Counted from the stretch's first letter, positions 23,855 through 34,466 are shown. The stretch is 39,126 nt of DNA from Saccoglossus kowalevskii (GCF_000003605.2 NW_003153267.1:46382-85507); one strand, 5' to 3'. Made by a program: numbers and translations. Notes: generated by a model not told the origin, from the letters alone.

Positions 23855-23935
23855 ATATAAGCACCGGAGATGTTTTCACAGAATATGCTACGACGGAAGC
23901 AATTGAAAAAACGCTTAGACCTTCGTTTGAGCCAG
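23855..23935 (+). CDS. Gene A linker exon 'DIS'
   Basis: 81 nt, phase 1 both sides (TTTCAG; CCAG|GTGAGT). Encodes D then ISTGDVFTEYATTEAIEKTL and RPSFEP. Less Thr-rich than its neighbours but with good splice sites and the right phase. Confidence 0.78.
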
Positions 23936-24748
23936 GTGAGTTTTACTTTGACTATAAATCGAACAATTTAAGTTTTTCGCAATTGGATAGGTATTTTTAT
24001 TTCACAAATATATAAATAGAGATATAATTTCACTATAAATAGAAACATGTGTATATTAGTTTATGCATGGTTTAACATTATTAGGTTTTAATTAAAGTGC
24101 GATTTTTTGAAACATGAAATCTGGACAATATATATGCAATCAGAATCATAAACTATTATGCCCCCCCCTAAGATAGAACACACCGAAAAGTAGATTAACA
24201 CAATTTGCAAACCAGAAAAACATACATACAAATGTGACCACACATACAACAGGTATCATAAACACTATTTATTCAACCGGTCTAATCAATGCAAATGATA
24301 TTGCATCTTTTACTGGATACTACCTGTGATTGTAATAAGACACTTGCATACAATTTAAAAAAAATGTCGGAAGATGTACATGTTGTTGCTTGTGGGGTTC
24401 TACTCAAAAGACGTGTTCTAAAATGTGAAATATGTTTACACTGTTATAAGAGTAGAATTCAATGACATACATGCAATACGTACATTTTCTATATTTAAAC
24501 ATTTTCTCATTAATATATTTCAGTATTTATGGAACACGTTTTATACAGTTAATTAATTGAAAGCTGTTTAGTAACCCCCAGAGGACTAAAAAAGCGTTTG
24601 TGTTGGTGATGTACACAACGTGTCAAAACGATTATCTCCTGTTGCAGATGAAGTTTGTTTGAATTTCACTAAAATACTTCCTATTACAAACTGTTTAAAG
24701 GTGTACTATGGCACTCTTGTAAATTATTATAATATTTACTATATTTAG

Positions 24749-24792
24749 AGTTAACTTCCATATCTGAAACAACAAAAGCCGTTATACCTTGA
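24749..24792 (+). pseudogene. Relic ELTS linker exon ending in a stop
   Basis: Behind a good acceptor (TATTTAG) it reads E then LTSISETTKAVIP and stop. It differs little from the live copies at 24887 and 25967, but the frame ends at TGA 24790 before any donor. By position in the 1.2-kb unit (offset 1218 to 25967) this is the true counterpart of ELTS2; the 24887 copy comes from the nested 138-bp duplication. If spliced in, it would truncate the protein before the lectin domain. Confidence 0.75.
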
Positions 24793-24886
24793 TAATATGT
24801 ATACTATTTCGAAAACAACCTACTGATCGTTGCATTAGGTGTACTATGCCACTTCTTTAAAATATTGTAATGTTTTTAATCTTTAG

Positions 24887-24970
24887 AGTTAACTTCCACA
24901 TCTGAAACAACACAAGCTGCGACCACAGACTTAAAAACCTCAAATGAATATGTAACTATAATGGAAAAAG
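24887..24970 (+). CDS. Gene A linker exon 'ELTS1'
   Basis: 84 nt, phase 1 both sides (CTTTAG; AAAG|GTAAAC). Encodes E then LTSTSETTQAATTDLKTSNE and YVTIMEK. Derived from the 138-bp nested duplication; it appears to replace the dead copy just upstream. Confidence 0.82.
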
Positions 24971-25084
24971 GTAAACTAGTATATTGTAAAGACTGTATAG
25001 TTTGGCCTTGCATTGAAAATTGCATTGAATCTAGACAGTTTTACAATTGTCAAACATATTGAGCTAATACTCTTTTATTTTTAG

Positions 25085-25168
25085 ATATAACTTCGGCAGC
25101 TGAAACTACATCATATGGTACAACAGACTCAGAAATAACAACTAAATATATGACCACATACACAACAG
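25085..25168 (+). CDS. Gene A linker exon 'DITS1'
   Basis: 84 nt, phase 1 both sides (TTTTAG; ACAG|GTAAAC). Encodes D then ITSAAETTSYGTTDSEITTK and YMTTYTT. Pairs with ELTS1; its duplicate is at 26154. Confidence 0.83.
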
Positions 25169-25966
25169 GTAAACCGGCCTACTCTTCTCTTGGTTCGTTA
25201 TTGTATTTTAAATGTTGTTTTTCTAGATATTTTGCACCGCGTTTCAAAAATATTGCAAAATCATTTGAGGAACACATACTACTAAAGAATCCGAGATACC
25301 ATGTGATATGCTCTGAGTAACTCAATATCAGTTTGTCGACGTTTCGTATATTTTATTTAAAAATGTGCACAAAAGGTTTATAATAGTAAACTCATAAACT
25401 ACCATGTTCTCGCTCACACCGCAAAGTAGCTTAACATAATTTACCAACCAGAAAAACATATATGCAATTGTGACCACACACACAGCAGGTAACTTATGTA
25501 CTATTAATTCAACTGCTCAATGAAAACAATATTGCAAATGTTTACTGGTTACTGCATGGCGTACTATTGTGATAAAAACACTTGCATGCTAGTTTTTTTT
25601 AAAAAAATGTCGGAAGATGTACATTCATATTGTTGTGCGTATGGTTGTACAGAAAATACGTGTTCCAAAGTATAAAACATATATTTTATGTCATACATAC
25701 AATATCATTACTGGTAAATATTTACTAGATTTAAATATTTTCTTATTAATATAATTCAGTATTTATGAAAAGCGTTTGTTTTATACAGTTAAATAATTTC
25801 TAAAAATACAGAACTAAAAAAATATTGTGTTGGTGATGTACAAAACGCATATCTTGTGTTGCAGATGAAGTTTGTTTGAATTTCACTAAAATTGCTTCCT
25901 ATTACAAACTGTTTAAAGGTGTACCATGGCACTTATGTAAAATATTATAATATTTACTATATTTAG

Positions 25967-26044
25967 AGTTAACGTCCATATCTGAAACAACAAAAGCTGG
26001 GACCACATACTCCAGAAATGAATTTGCAACCACAATCGAAAAAG
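25967..26044 (+). CDS. Gene A linker exon 'ELTS2'
   Basis: 78 nt, phase 1 both sides (ATTTAG; AAAG|GTAAAC). Encodes E then LTSISETTKAGTTYSRNEFA and TTIEK. Two codons shorter than ELTS1. Confidence 0.82.
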
Positions 26045-26153
26045 GTAAACTAGTTTATTGTTTATTGTATTTCATCTTGCATTGTAAATTGAATTAAATC
26101 TAGACAGTTTTATACCTGTCAACAATATTGAGATAATACCTTTTTATTTTCAG

Positions 26154-26234
26154 ATTTAACTTCGACAGATGAAATTACATCATATACAACATACTCAGAC
26201 CATACAACTAAACATATGACCTCATACAAAACAG
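26154..26234 (+). CDS. Gene A linker exon 'DITS2'
   Basis: 81 nt, phase 1 both sides (TTTCAG; ACAG|GTGAAG). Encodes D then LTSTDEITSYTTYSDHTTKH and MTSYKT. Second copy of DITS; one codon shorter than DITS1. Confidence 0.83.
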
Positions 26235-26580
26235 GTGAAGTGGGCTACTATATTCTTGGTTCGGTATTGTATTTTAAATGTTGTTTTCTAGACATTTTGA
26301 ACCACGTGTCGAAAATATTGGGAAATTATTTGTGGAACACATATAGTCTTGCAACTATTGTTTCGACAATATAATTCGTGCATTTGCATAAAAGTTGAAT
26401 AATTAATTTTGCCATTCAAGATATTTTAAATGATGACTCTAAAACACAATGTTTGTCTAAATTAAAATTTTTACTTTGTTGCCACGATAATAATTTCGTT
26501 ATTGCAATATAAGTATGACGAAGAAGCAGTTAACCACGTGAATTAAATGTTGTTGCACTGTATTATTAGAATATAGTTAG

Positions 26581-26640
26581 CAGATTCTCACTACAGACTA
26601 TATTACCTAGACTATTCTGTCTACCATAACAACAGTGTTA
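26581..26640 (+). pseudogene. Relic of the EQS linker exon
   Basis: The stretch CACTACAGACTATATTACC...CCATAACAACAG resembles the middle of the live exon at 27066 (CACTACAGACTATTTTACC...AAATAACAACAG) but has an in-frame stop and no clean donor. It suggests that this exon was also duplicated once and one copy died. Confidence 0.5.
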
Positions 26641-27065
26641 AATAATGCGATATTTTCTATTCTAAGAGTTAAGCAGATGACTACATCACATTTCATCACA
26701 TAATTCGAAACTGCAACTTAATATGTATTTATATACAACAGAGAAGGTGTCATATTGATACTTAGGATATAGGATATGCAAACATATGCGCAATCATCGT
26801 TGTTATATAATACTACTATGGGCTGTTATCATTAGAGAAGATTAATATAATACATATATTATCATATCTGATACGCATAATAGCAAAGCAAGACCGTTTC
26901 ATCAAGCGAACATATTTTTAAATAATACAACACCATATGTTAGTATATTATATATCTATATTACACATATTATAAAAACACAAGATATCCTAATTTTTAC
27001 GTTTTTTGGCATTGTAATATATTAAACTAGGATGAGTTGATTTTTTGTTTAAACTTTATTTTCAG

Positions 27066-27149
27066 AACAAAGCTCGGAGATTGGCACTACAGACTATTTT
27101 ACCACAGAATCCAAAATAACAACAGCTAGCACTGCTTCACCTGGACCAG
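27066..27149 (+). CDS. Gene A linker exon 'EQS', last before the lectin domain
   Basis: 84 nt, phase 1 both sides (TTTCAG; CCAG|GTAAAT). Encodes E then QSSEIGTTDYFTTESKITTA and STASPGP. Forms the stalk just before the C-type lectin domain. Confidence 0.82.
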
Positions 27150-27628
27150 GTAAATATACAAATACTCTTGTCAGTGCTTAGAGAAATTAAACCTGCAATA
27201 GTACCGTGACATAACACCCTTTAATAGTGTAAATATTTGAAAGCGAACTTTCTTATATACTATTTTGTATATACTATATGTCTGTGGCATACCCACTCAG
27301 AATGGGGGTCAACCACTGTCCATATTCAGCTTAAAGTAAGATTTGAACTAATTCGTACCAGTGTGTTTTGATGATCAACAATGATAATAATATGATGATA
27401 ATATAGCGCTTTAGAGATTGTCAACACTGGACACAAATTAACTTATAATACTTGGGTGGCATATCAGTGATATAATTGGCAAAGAAAAAATGGATTGTCC
27501 TCACGACAATTTATTTGTTCACCATCACCACCATATCCCGTCGTGTAATGTAATTGTGGATGAATCGCTATGTAACCGAATCTTTAACTTCAGTGTATTG
27601 TAATACGATGCTTTTTATTCTGCCTCAG

Positions 27629-27938
27629 ATCACCCTTATATCGATCATGGCTGTAGTCGTTATCATGTGTACACTAATAAGCTAAATTGGTTTGATTCAA
27701 AAATCCAATGCGAAAGAAATGATGGTGCGCTTGCCTCATTGTACTTAGAAGAAATATTCATAGCTGTTCGTTCATATATTATCAATGGTAACTTCAATCG
27801 TGGTGTAAAGGGTTATTGGATCGGGCTTACTGATAATAATAGTGACGGTCTATTCGAATGGCTGAATGACGAACCGCTTGGATGGACGAGTTGGTCATCA
27901 AGGAATCCAAACAATAGAGGAAACTGCGTACAGTTACG
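27629..27938 (+). CDS. Gene A C-type lectin domain, exon 1
   Basis: 310 nt, phase 1 in, phase 2 out (CCTCAG; ACG|GTGAGT). Begins DHPYIDHGCSRYHV. Lectin hallmarks in order: W-F-x(4)-IQC helix (LNWFDSKIQCERNDG), WIGLTDN, the SDGLFEWLNDEPLGWTSW loop, and NPN-N-RGNCVQL. In place of the sugar-specificity triplet EPN or QPD there is NPN, and the usual acidic residue after it is missing, so calcium and sugar binding cannot be assumed. The domain finishes in the exon at 28273. Confidence 0.93.
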
Positions 27939-28272
27939 GTGAGTTTTGTTTATTATCAATCAGTTGTGGTCGCAATAGCTATTAAATTAACTTCCCCAAA
28001 AATTGTTTTTATTGTTGCAACTGAATGTAATCTCAGAAATGTATATGTCTTGTCTCGATCCTTGAATTAATAGATAATCATATAATTTCTTCTGTTGTGC
28101 GAATCTCATGCGCATTTAATTTATAAATTTTGAATTTTCAAAACATGTCTTACTTATCACCTTATAGAGAGACCAAACGCCAATAACACTCGATACGACC
28201 CCCCCCCAAAAAAACAAACAAACAAACATTAAATGACACACACTTTTCAAAGCATTTTAAATTTTTCGACAG

Positions 28273-28338
28273 GAAACGTAAACATTATGATTGGGACGAC
28301 TTTAAATGTAATGCTGAAAGAGGATACATATGCCAAAC
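28273..28338 (+). CDS. Gene A C-type lectin domain, exon 2
   Basis: 66 nt, phase 2 in and out (CGACAG; AAC|GTAAGT). Encodes KRKHYDWDDFKCNAERGYIC after the split Arg codon, then Q and a split Thr. DWDDFKC is the equivalent of the WND-x(2)-C motif (Asn replaced by Asp) and GYIC supplies the last Cys. With exon 1 the domain is complete and has the two canonical disulfides plus one extra N-terminal Cys (HGC). Confidence 0.9.
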
Positions 28339-29069
28339 GTAAGTTTAAACTTCCCAAATCAATAATTATTAAAGTAAGCAAAGGCATTACGATTTATGTA
28401 CGCGTGTCAAAAAATGGGTCTATTATTATTTTTATCAATCCTCGAAGTATGTCATTATAAAATACTAGTACCCAAAAGTAATAGTCAATGTCCAGGTTAT
28501 TTGCAAAAATCCAAGTTTAAACTTTGTCCGGCGTAAGCAGAAGATGTCCCCAGGCACCATGTTTATCAATATTCTTAACATTTAGCAGATCTGTAACAAT
28601 CCCCACTAAATGTTCATATTAAAATACTTTGTATATTATTAATTCGTAATAAATTTAATTTCAAGGTTCGAATGCGTGATTTTATGCCGCAGTCCTGGCG
28701 CGTTTAAACCCTTGGGATATTTTACTATAATAGGATGTGTCTACATCGCGCGTTAAAATTTGCATATAACATTAGCGCGTAACTAAGATTGTGATAAAGA
28801 AAAGAGTGGTATAAAAAAAGATCAGTGATTACTTGAAATCGATTCCAGGAAGGCGGGGGGGGGGTAAAAGAAAAGTTATATAACATTTTATTATTTAATA
28901 ATTTATTAAAATACATAAGTATTACGTACTAGCAGTGGCCTAAAACGCCAGGGTAGATTTGTCGAAGAAAAGATCAATGGTTCGCCCCGGGTAACAGTAG
29001 CGATCGTACAAACGAAACATGTCGACAGACTTAATACGTATGAACTTTCTTTTCTGTCTATTATTACAG
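28339..29069. other. Gene A last intron
   Basis: No exon or RNA seen. Contains a short G-run at 28855-28863. The region 28680-29010 is somewhat richer in CG dinucleotides than its surroundings. Confidence 0.5.
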
Positions 29070-29094
29070 TGACTTGTCCAACTGCGCCGAATAG
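29070..29094 (+). CDS. Gene A terminal exon (probable)
   Basis: Behind the acceptor ATTACAG at 29063-29069. The incoming AC joins T to give Thr, then DLSNCAE and stop TAG at 29092-29094. The extra Cys (SNC) could pair with the extra N-terminal Cys of the lectin domain, as in long-form C-type lectins (inference). Another frame of the same exon reads TCPTAPNRYEEIYK before a stop, but its phase does not match the incoming phase 2. Phase arithmetic makes the whole chain divisible by three. Confidence 0.6.
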
Positions 29095-29470
29095 ATATGA
29101 AGAAATTTACAAATAATAGAACCAGTATTTGTAGTTTTGATGTATCACACGTGATTTTAGCAAGTCAACCAAACCAACATATTAATTGAATGATGAAGCT
29201 TATTACAAATTACAGGGCGTTATGCAATATAGATATAGTAGAGATATAATACACTAAAACAGGATAAATATTATTATTTGCTGTATATGTAACCTTTATT
29301 AGTTCACCTATTTCAGTATGTAGGATTGCTTCTTTTTAATATTGTTATCAACAATACCATTGATATTCTGTTGATTCATGGCGTATAAGGATTCAGTTTA
29401 TGTAAAATATTTATCTATGCTAGCATAGGTACGATCGCCGAACTTATTTACGTTCTTTCTGTGCATGTGC

Positions 29471-29476
29471 AATAAA
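29471..29476 (+). terminator. Candidate polyadenylation signal AATAAA of Gene A
   Basis: A canonical AATAAA lies about 375 bp after the stop; I saw no earlier one in the 3' region. The hexamer is common in AT-rich DNA, so this is only a candidate. Confidence 0.4.
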
Positions 29477-32400
29477 CAGTTTGGAAAAAAAACATGTCGT
29501 TGGCACCGAAGATAGTATAATAACGTTGTTCTCTGCCTTTTTATTCAAATATACATGTTTTCCTATTAATCAAACAACTTATGTTAATATAGTCACATCC
29601 GTTTGAAAGGCTTTGTTGATCAGTGGGTGACTTTGTATGCTGTTTGGCAAAAATGCAAAAAGTATACATCATAACTACATTCATTTTGAACATACATATT
29701 GCAATAATTGATGTAAAATGCATATTGGTTAAACAGTGTTATTAAACGGCTATGTTTATTCAATTTAATAATCGGTGTATGCATGTTCATTCTCTCGCGC
29801 AACATAGAGAGATTGGATTGAATTTCTTGAACTAGGGTTGGCCATTTATTTTCATCTCTGATTTCCAATCTAAGTATATACATTACTAGATTAAGAATAT
29901 TACAGTATGCAGGACAAGAGTAAATGTCATCGTTCAATTCAATACGATGTATTTCATCTAGTTTTTAATAATCTTTCAAACAGAATAAATGCACTAGCAG
30001 AAATATTATTCACGGTTTCGATTGTTCGCATGTACTACAGTAATATAAAAAAAACGATTTTCCACTTATACATGTTTCAGTTCGAAGATAAATAAATAGC
30101 ATTACTAAATTCTACTTTCACAATCTATTTTATTAGTTTATTTATCTGAAATACACACTACAGTACACGTGCCATCAATAGTGGTGTTTACTTACCAATT
30201 TTATAATACATTACAACATAGGCATACAAGATATCTCATAAGTGACTAGAAATTATTATTAAACTTATTATTAACTTATTATAAACAGACACTGTTGGTC
30301 GAGACTATCGTAATATATTTTTTATTACGCATATTCGTTTGACAGCTTGTAAAGTTTAAAAACTAATACAGTGATCGTGATTATCGAACGCTTATTCATA
30401 GACGTAAATCATAAACAACGATTAAGTAATATATTGTTTCCAAGAACAAAAGTTATTGTTGAACCACCACTATATTTATGGTTCTACGTGGAAATATTTA
30501 GAGTAAATTGCCACTTTTCTGCGTTGTCAAATTTTGAAATGACGTCTCAAATATATTCGATTTTATACAACACAGCTTATATCTGAAAAAAACAGATACA
30601 TTCAAAAAAATATCAATAAGAATCATTTTAAAAAAAAAGTGTGTGAAACAGCTAATGTAACAGTTCTGATAAACAGTTATGTTTGCAATGTCGAATCACA
30701 TTTTCGGTACTTCACTTACTTCTTATAGAAAATAATTACACTGATTTATTATACTGAGCTGCAAATATAAATATATATATATGATACATATTTTTATAAT
30801 ATGGCGTCACATTTAGAAAAATGTTAATGCTAAATAGCATATGTTGTCAGAACAATTATAATATGGTCGGAAATATTTTCGAATTGTAAAATGACTCACT
30901 GTATAAACTGCGTTTGAGAAGGATACGGCCACTCATTAGCGATGACGTCACACTCTTTGGAAAATTGAGGGACTATATGAAGGTATTTAATAAAATTTTA
31001 ATATTGGTAATAATTATAGAATGTTTGAATATTTCCAAGATTTACGGCGTATTTGCTGTATATATTATTTATGTATTCGTATATATAAAATTCAATTTAC
31101 GATATGGTATTCACAATTGTAAGATGTTCGAAAATGGTAAAATGAGGAATACACTGTCATCTTTCTTCGTACATGATAAACGTTCAGATAATATTGTTAG
31201 CACAATTTGCGAGAGGAGAGAGGATCATCCTATACAAGCCCAATGTGAATTGTCACATATAAATCTCCACCTGGTTACCATTTGTCCAAGTACTGCCAAA
31301 CTAGCATTAGTAATGAGCGTGGATGAGTATCAAGTATTATATATTATTATACATCTTACTGTCTTAGTGCATATATATATATAGCAGCTTTTACTGAACA
31401 CATATGACATGCGCAATGGTTAGTATCCATTTTCATTCAGAAATGAAATGTTGTGTCATTATGCTGTCTGCCGGAAATGTACACATTTAATGCACGTATA
31501 ATGTACACAGCGAACATTGTGCATTGTGCGAACATGCATTTCAAAAGTTAAGGTCACTACTACTTTTTAACATCAAATATTCATAATTCTAATATATGCA
31601 TTGAAAACGCAAGACTGGTTAATGCGTTTTCTCATACTTTGTTAAAACATATTGTACGTATATTAGGGAATGTTCGTGTGCAAAGAGTCGTTAGGCTCAT
31701 AAGGTGTACAGTTTCTCTGGAGCTCTCAAATCTTTGCATTGGATTAAACCTCCTAACAAGCTTTTATTGGTTTGTTTAGTTTATATTTATCAAACAAGAA
31801 TCTCGAAATCATAGAAATGCCCGGAGCATGATATTCATCTTCGTATTGTGTTTAACCGGTAGTGAATTCTAACGAGCGCGCTATGCAGAAACAATATGTT
31901 TCTCTGAAACTATGTGTAAGTTCACGCAGCGGGGGTAAATGATGTCTGGTGTTGAAAATATTGTGCCGTGTTATTGACACAACCGTTGAGAAAGTATATT
32001 GCAGCGATAGTCTGCACGTTACTAAAAAGAACACTCCCTCTAATCCAGACAACGTCACTCACTAGTCCGCCATTTTGCATGCACGTAGTACATGCATGTA
32101 CTGGTCACCGAAGGGAAACTCATTTGTAAGCAGGATAAGGTAAGTCAGATCGTTTCAATGATTATCTTTGACATACACAGAAAAAACAGTTATATACACA
32201 TAAACTAATAGTGGCAACTGATAAACAGCTGTATTGAACACGTCATGCGGAAATTGTAATCTAGTAGAAGCCATTGTACTAAGACTAAATAGGATAGGAG
32301 CGAGAGATCAAATTTAATGGCGCAGAAATAAAACGTCGAGTATTATATGTCGGCAATGATGCTTTATCATGTTAATGATAACAAATACGCTCATTATGAG

Positions 32401-33422
32401 TGTGCATTCAGAAGTAACAAAAAAGACACTAAACTGATACACAGTATCATAACTCATCACATTATTGTATGCATTTATTTTACTATTTATTAGTTTCTTC
32501 ATACTTATCATTTATACTCATATCGATGAACACTATTATTATAATTCAAACTATGTTGATCGACATATTGGTCATTGTATTCGTAAAACATTCAATGGAT
32601 TTTTTCGCTTCTATATCACTTCTCGATATGAGTAGATTATACATTTGTGAGAGGTTAATTACAAACGTCATTTATAAATGCATGTTCAGTAAATAATTAT
32701 GTGTCCCGGATAATGAACAACACATACTGTATTGCAGTATTATTTCTAACGCGTGAACCAAAAAGATACATTATTAACAGTATTAGTTTTATCACAATCC
32801 TGAGTGTTAAAAATACCTGCTGTAACGAGAAAACAGAATACATTCGTAGAAAGCATGGTACGATTTAGTAGTGCGCTGAATGCGTCCATGTAATCCTATG
32901 TTGTTTAACACCATGAAGTTACAAATAAAAACGGTCATTTATAATATTATATTAATGAATTTGCGAATATAAATATATTTCTTAGCAGAAACGTTTTTTT
33001 AATTATTTTGATTTCGTTAAACAAAGCATACAATAACACGGGATAATTTAGAAATTATGTTGAAAAAATAATGTGTGTTTAGTCAGATATTTATTTGTTA
33101 TGACCCCATTATGAACAGCTGTGCGACTAGCAGTGTTTTCCTGTCAATGAGATTATTACGTTCTACCAGAGGCATAATTTCTCGTTAAATCTCATCACAA
33201 TCCTCTGCAGGTAATATTAGTATATATTTCACAAGAAATCAAAAGATATATATTGTTCAAAATGAATATTCTGTATACCATACGACATAAATAATTCAAG
33301 TAATTACAGACATTACATGTTTGATAAATATTATCCAATATAAATATTCAATTGAATAGACATATATATTAATATAACTACCGTATTTTCATTGTTACTG
33401 ATACCAATATTCATCTTTGCAG
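29477..33422. other. Intergenic region between Gene A and Gene B; possible 5' end of Gene B
   Basis: Mostly AT-rich with no recognisable protein. An island at 30914-30975 is less AT-rich and contains the palindrome TGACGTCA (30940-30947), a CRE-type site. Around 32040-32139 a less AT-rich stretch ends in a strong donor (AAG|GTAAGT at 32139/32140) and could be a 5' untranslated exon of Gene B; the short frame from the ATG at 32092 does not fit the phase of the next exon. No tRNA or other RNA gene was recognised. Confidence 0.4.
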
Positions 33423-33454
33423 ACATTAACGCATACTCTCACATGGCAGGGTCG
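33423..33454 (+). CDS. Gene B candidate start exon
   Basis: A 32-nt exon between TTTGCAG (acceptor ending 33422) and TCG|GTAAGT. It has an ATG at 33443 giving MAGS in phase 0, which fits the phase-0 acceptor of the anchor exon at 34334. The protein would then start MAGSAKPWYYQSSNF, a short cytoplasmic tail as expected for a signal-anchored protein. Support is splice sites and phase only. No equivalent was found for Gene A. Confidence 0.45.
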
Positions 33455-34333
33455 GTAAGTGTGTTGGTTTATAGCTGATTTGTTTATACTATAACTCACA
33501 TGAGATACATCTATAGCATACAAAAAGTGAATTAAAATTTGCAATGGAGATATATGAGCATTTCGCATCTCAAATGTTAATGTCTCAAACCAGAGTCGAG
33601 TTTGTCCATAACATTTTTGATTTATTCAAAAATATATTTCTATTTCACATTAAGTAATAGTCTAGACTGTATCTGTCATAATATGCTGTGAATTTGTGTC
33701 AAGTACAGTAAAATAAATCATGCATCTATTCTGTATTTTGACTTGCCAAAAACTCTATGGTACTTTTCTAAAAAAATAATCAAACTATTTATCCAGATTA
33801 ATATTCCATGGTTTGGAAGGTTAACTAAAATAAAACGTCATGAATTCCATTGTTTTATAGCAGTTTTTATTTTATAGCACTCTACCCTGGCATTATTGTG
33901 TGACACAGTGTGGCCATGCCAAAATGTGGTATTCTTACTGTGCCGAGTTTCCAGTAAAACTCTCAGGCAACACAAATTTATCATTGTATTAATGAGCGCA
34001 GTTTTATTAGTAAGGGTATTCCCCGACAAGGATCTATCTACACAAATAAACCACCATATACTAATTTATGTTTCCCAAGTGTTTCATCTTATTACTTTGC
34101 AATTCAGTGCAGGTTGCTGACTGGCTGCTGTTTTTTCACTGTTTCACTAACTGAGCATAGTACATCATTAAGTAGACACGTAGCTTCGTGAGATTTGATA
34201 AAATATAGATAATAATTTGTAACACCATGGCTATTTTTTGCTGACCAATAATAAGACTTTACCATAGAACAGTTTAGGAAGCTTCTTCCATGCCATCTAC
34301 CTATATGCTCGACTTTTGTTTGTTAACAAACAG

Positions 34334-34466
34334 GCAAAACCCTGGTACTACCAATCCAGTAATTTTGGTGTTATTGGAATATGCATTGGGTCTGTTCTGC
34401 TCGCTTGTGCTTTAACGATATTTATATTGATACTGGTATTTACAGACAAAGATGTGTCTGAAATAG
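34334..34466 (+). CDS. Gene B transmembrane-anchor exon
   Basis: 133 nt, phase 0 in, phase 1 out (AACAAACAG; ATAG|GTACGT). Encodes AKPWYYQSSNFG, then a hydrophobic run VIGICIGSVLLACALTIFIL plus ILVF, then TDKDVSEI. Acidic residues dominate after the segment and a Lys precedes it, which fits N-terminus-in, type II topology by the positive-inside rule. Homologous to the Gene A exon at 5006. Confidence 0.82.

Larger units (their letters stand above)
24150..26345. repeat. Tandem duplication of about 1.2 kb carrying the ELTS and DITS exons
   Basis: The left unit (about 24150-25310) and the right unit (about 25395-26345) align through introns and exons. Landmarks: CAGATGAAGTTTGTTTGAAT at 24646 and 25862; AATGTCGGAAGATGTACAT near 24363 and 25607; GGTTCG(T/G)TATTGTATTTTAAA near 25193 and 26259. 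Within the left unit a 138-bp tandem duplication (GTGTACTATG at 24701 and again at 24839) makes an extra ELTS copy. Confidence 0.85.
5006..29094 (+). other. Gene A (whole locus): membrane-anchored multi-kringle, mucin-linker, C-type-lectin protein; 24 exons recognised
   Basis: Exon order: anchor (5006), kringle A1 (5648), linkers (6122, 8110, 8902), kringle A2 (9101), linkers (9582, 11389, 18666, 19211, 19498, 20669), kringle A3 (21493), linkers (21958, 22721, 23855, 24887, 25085, 25967, 26154, 27066), C-type lectin (27629 and 28273), terminal exon (29070). Junctions are phase 1 throughout, except phase 2 on each side of the second lectin exon. The pieces total 2619 nt, so 872 residues plus stop, without the N-terminal few residues. 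No junction codon is a stop. The hydrophobic segment near the N terminus, with kringles and lectin after it, implies a type II surface protein with a short cytoplasmic tail (inference). The Thr/Ser/Pro linkers should be O-glycosylated stalks. The function is unknown; kringles bind proteins or lysine-containing ligands and lectin domains bind glycans or proteins. Linker exons are length-symmetrical, so skipping any of them keeps the frame and stalk length may vary between isoforms or alleles. Confidence 0.8.

Noticed and set aside
24212-24255. Short exon-like stretch ending TGACCACACATACAACAG|GTATCA, repeated at about 25448-25488
   Set aside because: Resembles the 3' end of the DITS exon, but no acceptor gives a phase 1-1 frame (37 nt, or a stop just inside). 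Taken as part of the duplicated intron, perhaps an old exon remnant.
29620-29937. Open frame on the - strand (105 codons) with a plausible-looking segment (WPTLVQEIQSNLSMLRERMN)
   Set aside because: No domain recognised, no splice or promoter context, and composition otherwise like random AT-rich DNA.
30914-31384. Longest uninterrupted frame in the window outside the N gap (156 codons, + strand)
   Set aside because: Ile/Tyr/Phe-rich as expected of AT-rich noncoding DNA, no ATG-led start with context, no homology recognised. The first 20 codons lie in a less AT-rich island with a CRE palindrome that looks more like regulatory DNA.
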